DNA of 64,000 nucleotides from Pollenia angustigena (Eukaryota; Arthropoda; Insecta; Diptera; Polleniidae), in the NCBI GenBank assembly GCA_930367215.1, contig OV884056.1, positions 94,499,285-94,563,284 of the forward strand. The letters are read 5' to 3'. Shown here one piece after another: positions 42,673 through 53,375 of this stretch; within the stretch, counting starts at the first letter, position 1; each line of letters starts with the position of its first letter. A program made the translations under genes and the position numbers. The notes beneath the pieces were generated by a model. It ran no database searches. It worked only from the letters and a program-made list of their open reading frames with translations, and had not been told where the DNA came from.

Positions 42673-43257
42673 TGTGGAGGTTTTAATCTGGCAGGATTAA
42701 TGTTAGCAAAGGCAGAATCGCCGTGTGGAGGATTAATATTTGTTTTCCCTATAACCCTTGGTTATTAAACAGCTGTCAGGGTTTCAGCCAGTGAATAGGC
42801 GTTCAAAAGAACTGCCGGAAAGATTGAGCCTCTCAAATTAAAACACAAGGCAAGTAGTTGCCAAATTTTTAGTTGTTAATTGTCAAGTCTGATTTTATTT
42901 AAATTTACAAGTGCTTATATACTATGTTTGAGATTTTGGCTTAGCCGTTCTAACTTATCCTAATTATCGACAGAGCTATGTTTTTCTCTGTCGATATTAT
43001 GAAAATGTCAATATTAATCATTTAAATATTGATTTACTCCCTGCAATTGTTCTTGCCCAATCAGAATGTTTTGAGTTTAGAATGCACTCAATTACATTCT
43101 TCACCCAATTTAGATTGATCAGTTTTGTTTTTATATCTGTTGTCAGTCAGTTTGCCGTTATTTGATCTAGTAAAATACCCTACTCTGTTTTAGTTGGCAT
43201 ATGTAATTATCAGAGTGGTCTAAGGGTATGCGGTGGCAACTTATGAGGTACACTACA
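42673..43257 (-). repeat. 5' LTR of the nested element
   Basis: 585 bp, nearly identical to 39521-40105. Followed on + by the GTTT duplication. Confidence 0.9.
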
Positions 43258-43602
43258 GTTTTCCTCTTTTATTTTTTTTACAAAAATTGTCATAAGAGTT
43301 TTTAATAACTTTATTTTTTTATTAACGTAGTTTTCCTCTTTTATTTTTTACAAAAATTTTAACAAGAGTTTTTAATAATCTAATACACTTTTTTTAACGT
43401 AGTTTTCCTCTTTTATTTTTTTTTACATAAGAGTTTTTAATAACTTTATTTTTTTATTAACGTAGTTTTCCTCTTTTATTTTTTACAAAAATTTTAACAA
43501 GAGTTTTTAATAATCTAATACACTTTTTATTAACGTAGTTTTCCTCTTTTATTATATTTACACAAAAATTTTAACAAGAGTTTTTAATACGTTTGTTTTT
43601 TT
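43258..43602 (-). repeat. 5' leader tandem repeats (part 2)
   Basis: About five units around TTTTATTAACGTAGTTTTCC and TTTTAACAAGAGTTTTTAAT, continuing the array at 39150-39520 across the nested element. It ends at the primer-binding site. Confidence 0.75.
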
Positions 43603-43616
43603 CACGTTGGGCGCCA
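43603..43616 (-). promoter_or_regulatory. primer-binding site of the gypsy-group element
   Basis: Minus strand TGGCGCCCAACGTG immediately follows the 5' LTR end. Its TGG start complements a tRNA CCA end. Confidence 0.75.
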
Positions 43617-44121
43617 GTTAATAATAAGGCCAGTACTATGTACGGTTTTCGCGATTCACTATTGAATGATTTTATTTCTTTTTCCAAACTTAAAGTTAAC
43701 TTAAAATTTAATTACAAAAATGCTTACAAAGCTTTTTGTTAAAATTAATAAATTTTAGTGCCTTGGCCAATCAGCATTTTCAGCAATATGATCTGAATTT
43801 TGCAATTTTCACAACATAACATTTATAGCAAATTAGCCAATCACAAACTTAAAGTTAACTTGAAATTAAATTACAAAAATGCTTACAAAGCTTTTGTTAA
43901 AATTAATAAATTTTAGCGTCTTGGCCAATCAGCATTTTCAGCATATTGCATCTAATGTAATATGATCTGAATGTTTGCAATTTCACAACATAAAATTTAT
44001 AGCAGATTAGCCAATCACATAGGAGACGGATCAGGCGAGTTTTAGAGTAAGGGGATTCACTTATAAGTATGTTAGTGCCTTAATACATTAAGGGCATTAC
44101 TTAAATATTGCGTTGTTAACT
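43617..44121 (-). repeat. 5' LTR of the gypsy-group element
   Basis: 505 bp, homologous to 32912-33401, with the same internal duplication. It ends GTTGTTAACT on +, followed by TATA. Confidence 0.85.
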
Positions 44122-44687
44122 TATACATTCATGTACATACATACCTTTAACAAGCTCCACTTCTTTAGCCGAATCTTCTAAAGCAATTTGTTGAGTATTG
44201 GTAATATCTAAAAGAGGGAATTATGAAAAACATCGTCTGAATTGGTTTATGTAGTCAGTCTTATGAATTAAAATTCCCCGTAAATTTTTTCCCTGTTCCA
44301 ATATTTCTTATTACACATCACTTGCAAAAATTGGAAACAATTGTTATGGAAACACTATGAATTTTAATTGATTTAAATTTTATTTTAAAGAAGGATTCCA
44401 ACATTAAGTTAATTTCTAAGTACAAGATTTATTTCGCCATTATACACGATTTATTTCACAACTAATTCAACTTAAATCCGTATTCAAACCGCCGAGCTCG
44501 TTGCCGTCCAACCTCTGCCTTCTACGTTAGCAACGTCATGTTCAGGCATATACATGCTGGTCAAGCATAACTGCATTTTCGGTGTGAATAAGCTGATCGA
44601 GCAAGAATACATTGTCTGGTAACCTGACCCTTAAGTAAAGCGGACACGCGTGTGGAAGTTGGTGAAAAAAATTAAAAGCTGATTAAG
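44122..44687 (-). repeat. probable 3' LTR and flank of the SAP-gag element
   Basis: Lies after the polypurine-like tract and has no coding frame. I could not find a matching second copy or confirm its outer end. Confidence 0.3.
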
Positions 44688-46657
44688 CTAAATTAATTTG
44701 TTGGCAATGTTGGTCGTATCGTTAACTCCTCCCTCCTGAAATATCTGCGTCCCGTAGATGACGTGAGCAGGATAGTAGGTAGAGCTAACTGTGTCTGGGG
44801 TCTTCAAATTTGGTAAGTTCAATCTTCTTCCTATTACCATACAATTCTTATACTCATACATTCCGTCGGTTGTCACGAAGGCAGTATATTTTCGACTACT
44901 TTCTTAAATCGGTATCTAACTATACCCGCTGTTAAGTTCTAGTGCCGTAAAAAATTTAATTTCATCACATCTAGTAAGCGTTCTTCGATATTGGGCGTAG
45001 GAAATATTTCCTTTACCATGTGCTGGTTTAACCGACGATAGTCAACACATAGACGATCATTACTGTTTTTCTTTTCGACGAGTACGATTGGACAAGCATA
45101 TTTTGACGTTGATTTCTTTTTAATATCTTTTAATAAAGGTTCATTAATCATTACTCTTACCGATTCTTTCCTCATTTCAGGTAGTCGATATGGCCCGTGA
45201 GACTTGTTGAAAGTTGAATTTCATCTCAATTATATTTGTCAAGACAATTCTAATTAATTCGTCTCCAAACACGTTACAATATTCGCTAATAAGTTAAAAT
45301 AAGTTTGTTTGGATTGATTAGTCCATTTCACCGTGTGTTATATCGTTCTTTGCCACCGTTACGTATTCAAATCGCTGTTCGCTACCATTACAAATGAGAC
45401 GAACCTTATTAACTGCAAATATGTCGTTTCCGATTATAGCCTCAGACAAAAAAAGTCATCATCTGCTATATACAAGTCAGCACATATTTCCAAGCTGTCG
45501 TTTGTGAGCTTTTCGTGAATCATTTTCGACAGTACTGTTGTTCCACCACAAACTCCACTTATAGGTATATTGAATGGCTGACGATTTCCAATGATTTTGT
45601 TCGCTATGGATATTTTTAGCATGATACATTCGCTACCCATGTCAATTAATGCAAACATTTCCATTCCATTCCATTCACTGTAATGTTTTTATCCGTCGTC
45701 AACTTTCGGACGTTGTTAGAACTTCGCAAATTTGATTTTCTGTGGTACCTCTTGGGTGAACCCGTTGACATTCTCTACATCTCGGCTGTTTTTGTGGTTT
45801 CGGACATGTACTTGAAATATGACCTGTTTCTAAGCAATTAAAGCAAATAGTTGGTTTACGTTCTACTACCGGTTTTGTTAAATTTTCGTTTTTGTTGACG
45901 TTTTTATTAGGATAGGGCTCGTTACGTTTTGATGTTTCAACAGATCGTGCGTTAGAAGGAAAACTAGCGATGTTACATTTCCTTTATGGTTCCGAAACGC
46001 GTTTCAGGCCCTCTCGTGTGTTTTTTATTATCGACGGCTCACTTAGGTGATATCGTCTTCCCAAACATTTATTCTAAAACAATACTCATTAATCGACTCA
46101 CCATCTTTTCGTGTTGCTTTACACATCTTAAAGTGAATGTCAGCTTCATCTGCTATGGACTCGAATTCTGCTCTTAATGCATATGACAATTCGACCCACG
46201 ATACGTATAAGTCTGAAGATGCATCAAGCCAAAGCTTCGATGGACCTTTTAGTTTTGTATAAATTGCTAACATTAAGCACCTTTCATTCCAGTCGTCCCT
46301 CGTTGGGTGATATTCTGGCAGCGTATAGGCAATTTCCCGTACACTAAACGCGCTACGTTGACGCGGTTCAGGGTTAAGCTGGTGTGATTCAACTTGTTGT
46401 TGATGTTCGTTACGCGTTACGTTTGGCGTTTGCGAGTTTTGCATGATGCTCATAACACTTTGGAGCATATCCCGTAACTCGTATATTTGTTCGCGCGCAT
46501 TATCATTGGCACTTATATTTTCAAGTTCGATTTCATCGGAACCTTCGAATTCCGTTTAACGTTTAATAAGTTCAGATTTGTTACCCGTTGTCACTAATTC
46601 TCTTTCACGTAAAAGATCCTTAAGATCCGCCATTTTTAAGTCCGATATACGCGGCAT
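44688..46657 (-). pseudogene. gypsy-like element with SAP-like gag, protease and partial RT
   Basis: Gag begins with the ATG at 46657. The first 35 codons read MADLKDLLRERELVTTGN then KSELIKR, a SAP-like DNA-binding helix pair, before an in-frame TAA. Gag continues (46043-46468: YTLPEYHPTRDDWNERCLM, SKLWLDAS) to CCHC-like cysteines near 45780-45860. A retropepsin-like segment follows (45434-45664: MFALIDMGSECIML; the usual D-S/T-G is D-M-G here). Then comes an RT N-terminus (44939-45175: CPIVLVEKKN, CVDYRRLNQHM). The rest of RT and the integrase are deleted. 44688-44876 may be the C-terminal end of pol. A polypurine-like GGAGGGAGGAGTTAACG follows near 44716. Confidence 0.65.
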
Positions 46658-47560
46658 TATCGTTTGTTTTAAATTTATTTTTTAAGCGTTCGCCAAAATT
46701 ATTTTAAATATCGTTGTGTTTGACGGACTGTTTATAAATTCACTATAAATTCGTTCTTTTAAATTAACCGTTTATTTTCACTTCGTTTAAATATAAATTT
46801 CGTTATTTTCCGTTTTAGTTATAAATTCTCGCTAATTACGTTTTCACAAGATTTTTTTTATTTAGTTCATACGTTCATTTGCGTTTTGTTTAATATAAAA
46901 CCGTTTATTAATTGACAAATACTTTATTTGTCAACTTTCCGTTATTTTTTCGTTTTAACCAAACCGTTGAAATTATATTTTCGTTACATTTATTTATCGT
47001 TCTTGCTAAATTTTAATCACATACTTTAACATTCGTCGCAAGTATATCACTAATCGTTTATGTATCATCTACGATACTTCACGTCCCGTTTATCGTTTTG
47101 TTTACATACAAATTTCCACTTTACGCGTCGTTAATCGTTCTTGTTTTGAACATACCGTTGCACATTAATACACTATTCGTTTTTTTTATTTACTTGCAAC
47201 GTTATTTTATTTATTTCTTTTGCTTGGTTACCATACACTTCAAAATTGTTAAACACAATATATAAACACCAATACCTATGTATGCTTGTGATTTTAACTG
47301 ATGTTTTCTTTTATACGCTTGCTCAAGTTTTTGTCGTCTGCATATACATACATATTATGTACGCACCAAGTTTGTTTCCACCAAAAATTGCGATCACTTT
47401 TATTTTACGATTAATCGTTTCATTTACACACTATCTAGTTCATTCTATTCTGTTTATTTACTCTAATAAATTTTAAATTCGCGCAAGTTAATTCCTTACT
47501 TAAGGAATGAGTACAACATTATGTTTCTTGTTACACCGAACCTGGACTTTATTGAAATAT
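46658..47560 (-). other. leader/5' flank of the SAP-gag element
   Basis: AT-rich with many CGTT steps and no gene. A plus-strand frame at 47246-47476 is hydrophobic and unconserved and is treated as chance. The 5' LTR must lie here or be lost, and no boundary is clear. Confidence 0.35.
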
Positions 47561-47940
47561 TTTCTTAAGACTGATTACAAATGTGTACTTATCAACTATT
47601 TATACTAAATATTTTCGTAACGATATCTTAGCCTGTCTTAGCGTAACTATGTATATTTGTTTCTTATTATTTATTTAAGTTACAGATTATTAGTGAAGAT
47701 GGGGTTTTTATATCGTAATTACCACAATGTGATAACAGTGGTCATTACTGTAATATTAATTTAGGCTACAGATAATTAGTGAAGATGGAGTTTTCTTATC
47801 CGTTTTCATATCGTACCTACGAAATCACATTCAGAGAACAATACCCTTTTGATGTTTTAACATTTTGAAAGGTTAAGCAAACATGCTTTAGATGAGGTTC
47901 CAGAAACTGTTTGACTAAAATCAGTTACGTGAACTACGTT
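47561..47940. other. no recognised gene; short duplication
   Basis: TTACAGATTATTAGTGAAGATGG near 47680 recurs in similar form near 47765. Otherwise nothing is recognised. Confidence 0.35.
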
Positions 47941-48480
47941 TCTTTAAGTATGTAATTTCAATCGGTTTATTAGTTTGTCCGATACAAAGGTTGATTGTGA
48001 TCCAGGGTCGATGATGGCTGTAGCCTGGTATCTTTGACCTCTAGTTTCTATTTCGATAATGGCAGTGAAAAGCTACGTTTCTTGTTCTGAATGATTTGTT
48101 GTTGATTGGCTATTTTCGCGTAGGGTCAGGGAAGTAAGGTTAGTAATACCTGATCTAGAAGTGGACTGTATGTATTGGGCTTAAGCTGCAGCACTTGTGC
48201 TTGGTTGCTCGTCAGCGTTATTTTGTGGCAAGTTTGTAGGCTGGGTCACTGTTGGCCTTGTGCAACAAAGTGTTGTGTTTTTGTTTACACAGCCTAGAAC
48301 TTTATTTACTAGGGCACTCCCTGACACTATGACTGATCGACAGACAGTTGTAACATGCATTTGTGACTCTTACGATATGATTTCGATCACTTGCATTTTT
48401 TTCTAAAAATATGTGGCATGATCGTGTGTGACTCACTACAATGTTGGCACGTTATGGCGTTAACTCACTTCAATGTTGCA
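47941..48480 (-). pseudogene. BEL/Pao retrotransposon remnant (zinc knuckle end and protease)
   Basis: Minus strand reads LCKQKHNTLLHK, the end of a BEL-type zinc knuckle, then further on TRGQRYQATAIIDPGSQSTF followed by VSDKLINRLKL, the BEL retropepsin with DPGS. Stops and frame changes separate them, and the flanking gag and RT are gone. Confidence 0.65.
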
Positions 48481-48715
48481 CCTTATGGCGCAATTATTAG
48501 CACTTCTGACGGGTTTATTTTTGTTCTGATTGTGGCTCTGAGATTTTGCAATATTCATATGAATTGAATTGATGTTTCGTTTATTTTGGGTGTTTTTTGC
48601 GACTTCAGACTTGGGCGTTATGGATTTGTCCTTGAATGATTTAATATTGCCTACTGTTTCTAGGGTCTTAAATTTGTGGGTCAGAAAGATCTGGGCATTA
48701 TTCCCAGCACCAGCA

Positions 48716-49800
48716 TAAACTTTAAATGCACTGCAAAATCCAGAGGTGTCGCATCAAGCAAATAGTTTCGTCCCCCATTTGTGGGGCAGCCATATACTGT
48801 TGCGTTGGGTTGCCCTGCATTTTTGTCGGGCACATCTGCTCATCAACGCAGAGACGTTGTCGCATTGGCACAGTCAGAAATCGTTCATTGAAATGTTTGA
48901 TTAGTGGTCTTATTTTATACAATGCGTCAAAACCTGGAGATACTTTCTGCATCTGGCATATGTTGTCATTAAAGTGGAGTTTACTTCTAAGCTCTTCAAA
49001 CCTATGACGGGTCAATGTTTGCCTTATGGGGTCAAAAGCATGCCTTTCCCAATAAGCGCGAACATTCGGAAAACGAAAAGTTGACATGAAAAAAAGATGC
49101 CAATGAATTTACGCATTTCTGTTCCATCTGTTTTGAAATGTGTGGAAATATTTTGTTGACGTGCGTATAAGTTCATCTGATCCGCCAAATACTAAACGAA
49201 AAAAAAAATACATTATTGAAATGAGTAAAAAACAGCTGTTATAAAGTAAGCATGTTCGAAATTACCGTTAAAAAATCATCGGTCAAAAATATATGAAACT
49301 GTCGCCACGGATAACCACTTCATTTACATGCAGTTGAAAATTTTTTTTTCTCCATAAAATATGTTTTATTTCTTGCGAATCGTTTCGAATTTCGGTTGAA
49401 ACCCCATTGATCTGCCATTGGATGAGCAGGTTGGGCCATCCTCTTCTTCAAGTTCAACGTCTATGTTTTGCTTTTTAGGATGAGTGTGCTTTACTGACGA
49501 CAATAAACTTAGACCTTCAGGAGTTACATTTTCTGGAGAACTTTGCTCAAGTCCACTAATATTGGAAATATTTATGCTGCTATTTATTGTGTCTGACAAA
49601 ATCTCAGATGAATTGAGCAAGTGGTCTATTTCTTCTTCATCTGCAGGGCAAACAAATTCTGGATCATCCATACCATCTTCGTCAAAGTCAACATCACTTT
49701 CTTCTTCACTTGCTCCGTCATCTGCTGGAAAGCTTTCCATAAATTCCAAAATTTCCTCCTGCATCATATTCGAGAGCTTTTTTTCTGCTTTCTTTCTATT
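48716..49800 (-). pseudogene. piggyBac-type transposase, N-terminal half
   Basis: 49366-49767 is an acidic N-terminal region. Downstream text between 49090 and 49360 gives RGDSFIYF and LADQMNLYARQQN. 48722-49087 gives FPNVRAYWERH, RHRFEELRSKLHFND, then a conserved LCVDEQMCPTKMQGN (first catalytic Asp) and QQYMAAPQMGDE. This is the order of DDE_Tnp_1_7 (piggyBac) proteins. It is truncated after the first catalytic block and has frame breaks, so it is inactive. Confidence 0.8.
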
Positions 49801-49847
49801 TTCACTCTAAGACATAAATAAAATAAAATATAAAATTTCTGTGTTAA

Positions 49848-50223
49848 TGCTCCAGTCCGCCTCTAGACGGGTTTAGCAAATTAGTCCATATTCAGTAGCG
49901 ATTATATTTTTTATAATAAAAACTTAATATTTATTTTAACTGAACGTTTAAATCCTCACCAGTAATTTTTTCGGGCCGATCTAAGGCGTTGAAATATTAT
50001 TTTTTTTGATGCACAATATAAACTTTTCACAAACAATAAAAAATGACCGTTGCCACTCAAATTCAAGATGACATTGTACTTTCTGCCAAACGCGTAGGAG
50101 TGTTGCCACTTTTCATAAAATAAGCTTTCTTTTACAATAAGAATTACTTATTAATGAAATATTGTCAAGCACAACAATTTTGAAACGGGTTTTTGCTACC
50201 GCGCCTAGAGGCGGACTTGAGCA
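49848..50223. mobile_element. piggyBac-like MITE, 376 bp, TTAA duplication
   Basis: The ends TGCTCCAGTCCGCCTCTAG and (inverted) TGCTCAAGTCCGCCTCTAG are flanked by TTAA at 49844-49847 and 50224-50227, the target of piggyBac elements. No coding frame. Whether it derives from the adjacent transposase element is unknown. Confidence 0.8.
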
Positions 50224-50550
50224 TTAAAGGATTAATATATAAATGACAGTCATAGGCTGAAAAATTATAAAACATATAAGGGAAGAATTTTGGTACTTTG
50301 TAATAGATATTACAATGGCTATGAGGTTATATCTTCCACTTACATGACAATGATCTTTTACTTTGTTTTCATTTGTGATAGTTTGAAAACAAATATCACA
50401 TACAAACATTGTTGTTTACGAAACTTTACTTTTCTTCTTCGGGTAAGAGTGTCATTGGAACAACTTTAGTAAAAATATCATTTCTTAAATATTTAATATT
50501 TATTACAAAATTTTCTATAAAAAGCTTTGGGTTTTAAATGTTCTTAACAT
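50224..50550 (-). pseudogene. ancient Polinton polB fragment (HNH and Exo II region)
   Basis: Across three frames the minus strand reads NPKLFIENFVINIKYLRN, VVPMTLLPEEEK, CDICFQTITNENKVKDHCHV then SGRYN, and, after a frame change, FPYMFYNFSAYDCHLY. These match in order the HNH insertion (CxxC, DHCH.(T/S)G.Y) and Exo II (F.N.SAYD.HL) of the intact polB at 4477-8513. Stops and frameshifts show age. It is cut at 50224 by the piggyBac-like MITE. Its N-terminal continuation is at 62820-63010. Confidence 0.75.
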
Positions 50551-50591
50551 ATTTAAATTACTATTGAAGTTCCACTTAATAAAAGGCAAAA

Positions 50592-50835
50592 AAGGAACAA
50601 ATCAATCGATATTATTAAAGTAAAGTTATCTACTACTTAACTGGGATAGTTTTCTTTAAAATAAGGTATGGTCCGTCATTTCCGGTCGTTCGGTTGGTCC
50701 ACAATGGTAAAAAAACCCCTAACCATCATACAACAAAAAATGCATTCAAAAATCTATCTAAAATGCTTTAACCAAGCAACAAATCGATCGATCTTATTAA
50801 AGTAAAGTTATCTACCACTTAACTGGTGTTGGGGT
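50592..50835. repeat. ~183-bp satellite, about 1.3 units
   Basis: AACAAATC.ATCGAT.TTATT, AAAGTAAAGTTATCTAC and ACTTAACTGG recur about 182 bp apart around 50596 and 50777. The intervening sequence contains AAATAAGGTATGGTCC. The same unit occurs at 62545-62815. Confidence 0.75.
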
Positions 50836-52447
50836 GTAAATGGGGCTGGTTACCTGTTGTCGGTACGTTGTCCGGAATTACAAAGTGACCGGGGACCTCA
50901 CTCAAGTGGTTTGTTGAGACAGGTTAGTTAGCGGCTGGCGCGCGCACACTCACTCACTTCACACAATTCATATACCCGGATTATGTTATCTGATAAAAAA
51001 AAAATTGTTTTTATTTACAACGTTTTCTTTATTATACGACTTCGACTTTTAATGGAGAAACTAAAACTAAACTTACAATCTTAATTGTCTTTCCAAAATA
51101 CTTTGTATTTTTGATCTATTTCATCAGCATAATTCTGATTGGTTCAATAAATTGCCAACTTGCAATTAATTTATTAATGATTCTTCAAAATAATTCTTTT
51201 TATATTTTATGGTGTGCCCGGACGTAATTTTTATTTGTAAGTATTTAGTAAAAAACAATTCCAGGAAAATTGTCTGGATAAATGAAAAATGTCTTAACTT
51301 AAATTGGAGCGGAAGTTAAAATTAAAGTATTTACGGAATAATTTTATTTGCCAACAATTCGTGGAATTGTTAAATGTTTTACTTTGTGTTCGAAAATCCA
51401 TTTATTGTTAATTTTGCTGATGCAATAGATTTACAGTTTTATTATTTACTTATTGTTTTTATGAATTCTTCGATTTGCCAGGTTTTGAATAAATTAGACT
51501 TCTGGGTGGCCTAAATTATTATAAATTGGCTAAAGATTCTCTTTTCCTTGGGGAACAGAAATCGAGAAGTCTTTTGCCAATGATAATTATAACCGCTCGC
51601 CAGAGGATTATAATTATTGGGGTTAAAAAAGAAGAAAGAAAACAGGGGATAAGTTTTCTTTTCTGTAGGGGATTTCAATGGTGGGTGCTTACCTTTTAAT
51701 ACTGGTGGTTCTCAAATTAAAAAAGATTTTAGGGTTTTTTTTTTGTTTAAATAAATTTATTCTCCCATAAATTCACAGTGGGGTTGAGGTATGAGCGGTT
51801 CGTCTGCTCAATTGAAATGTTAAGAATGAAGTGTGCAAACTTAAATTTTTTCATAAACTTCTCTCTTAATTTTTTAATTTTAAATTTATTTTCTAGTTAT
51901 TGTAAATAACTTGTTTTTTCCAATGAATATCTAACTTGGGGAACTATGATTTGGTTTCTTCTTCCCATTCACTTCCTTCTTAGATATATACATATATAAT
52001 TTTGCAATACCATATGGCGATTTTTTACCTTTTCTTTATTTACTTGCACTTGTAATTTTATTTATTCTTTGTGTTTCACTTTTTTTCTCTAGATATATAT
52101 ATATATGTATGTGCAATACAAAATGGCGTTTTTTTACCGCTTCTTTATTTACTTGCACATGTTATTTTACACACATTATTTTAATCGCCGTTAGTTTTTT
52201 CACTTTAGGTATTTGATTTTTTCCTCAAATTTAAGTTTTCCAATGGGTTTTATTCTATCTTGAGATTTTCTTTTTATTTAGGCAACTACACACTTTTATA
52301 ACCCATGTTTTTTTTTACCATTTTAGCTTTTTTCCGCACACAACACTTTTTATTTCCATTTTCACCTTCACACACACTTTTTCCTGTTTTTAAATTTATT
52401 TTATAATTTTTTTAATTCTTTTTTGTACTTACTGCTTTAACCACTTT
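50836..52447. other. AT-rich, no recognised gene
   Basis: Begins TGTTGGGGTGTAAATGGGGC, possibly an LTR start, then is AT-rich with TATA/ATAC microsatellites and no protein motifs. The stretches 51960-52060 and 52080-52160 are partial duplicates (CTAGATATATA...CAAAATGGCG). It probably belongs to the retroelement cluster. Confidence 0.35.
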
Positions 52448-52725
52448 TTACATACTGATTGGTCTAGATTTGCCTAATTTTTCAATTGTCTTGTTACTTC
52501 TGAGAGATGTAATACGAGCTTTTGTTTTTCTTCTCTTGCTTTTTGTTCGGGGTGACCAGATTGTAGTTATTCCTTTGGTTGCGCTACTCTTAGCTCGTAA
52601 GGACCTTATTTTTTGTGGCTCAATGGCACTTTTACCTTGTGGATCTTTTATGTTTAAATTAAAGCGACTCAATGGTTTCAATTGTGATTTAAATTCTTTA
52701 ATATTAGTTTTAATATATACAAGTG
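52448..52725 (-). repeat. fragment related to the gypsy element at 59766-62080
   Basis: 52665-52720 (AATGGTTTCAATTGTGATTT and on) is nearly identical to 62015-62065 beside the second gypsy gag. It is therefore probably part of that element's other LTR. The element 52726-58163 is inserted here. A 77-codon K/R/S-rich frame in this stretch has no recognised function. Confidence 0.5.
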
Positions 52726-53255
52726 TGTAATGATTTAATTTTCAATTTACAAAGTTTATTAATTAATTAATTTATTAAGTTTTCGTGTTCTTATTTTCTG
52801 CAAGACAAGAATGAATTTGTTATGCGCAATTCAAAGTCAATGCGGTCACCATCGCGACCAACAACAACCTTGATTACTCAGCTAATTGTATTCATACACA
52901 TACAACGACAGCTATCGCCATCACGAAGTATGCGCAGTAAATACAATTAGCTTGTACAACTATTCATACCAACATGCAAGACAAGAATGAGCTGCCTTCG
53001 TCAAGTGTTCTGCTTTTATACTCTTTATTATGAGCTTTCAACTCAAACAAACAACCAAACACTTGTTAGTTTCAAATAAGCTTTTACCAAACGAAAGAGC
53101 TTTTTCTTGTTGCAGTGTTGTTGCCAAAGTAAGTCACACATGCTAGTGACGTACAAATTAAAGTTTTAGTAACCATTACATTTAAAAGATTATTAATATA
53201 AGAAATAATAAAATAAATACGATAATACATATGTAAATAAATACACGCCGCTACA
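52726..53255 (-). repeat. 3' LTR (530 bp)
   Basis: On + it begins TGTAATGATTTAATTTTC and ends CGCCGCTACA. It is preceded on the minus strand by CAAAGGGGGAGAA. Confidence 0.9.
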
Positions 53256-53375
53256 TTCTCCCCCTTTGACGTACAGGTTCTCGCCCCGAGCAGTACGTCA
53301 ACATCCTTCAGTGCTTCATCTACTAGGCTTCATCTATTTGGCATCATCTATTTGGCATCATCTACTAGGCTTCAT

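Larger units (their letters stand above)
39521..43257 (-). mobile_element. young non-autonomous LTR retrotransposon, 3.7 kb
   Basis: Two 585-bp LTRs (39521-40105 and 42673-43257) begin TGTGGAGG and end CACTACA. I saw about four substitutions between them. The 4-bp duplication GTTT flanks the whole. On the minus strand the 5' LTR is followed by TGGCGATCCTGCC (PBS-like), and the 3' LTR is preceded by GCGGTGAGGG (polypurine-like). The 2.6-kb interior has only short frames without pol motifs, so it would depend on another element. Confidence 0.85.
32912..44121 (-). mobile_element. defective gypsy-group endogenous retrovirus with env (errantivirus-like), with nested insertion
   Basis: Order on the minus strand: 5' LTR (43617-44121), PBS TGGCGCCCAACGTG, long repeat-rich leader, gag, protease/RT/RNase H/integrase, env with membrane anchor, polypurine tract, 3' LTR (32912-33401). 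LTR ends AGTTAAC and TTAATAATAAGG resemble those of insect errantiviruses. The leader is interrupted by another LTR element (39521-43257). The coding region carries several stops and frameshifts. The two LTRs differ by indels and substitutions, so this is an older, inactive copy. Confidence 0.8.

Noticed and set aside
32912..44121. Exact target duplication for the gypsy-group element
   Set aside because: Left GTATC and right TATAC flanks are only loosely similar. No convincing duplication could be fixed.
47246..47476. Hydrophobic plus-strand frame
   Set aside because: AT-rich composition explains it. No family resemblance and on the wrong strand for the local element.
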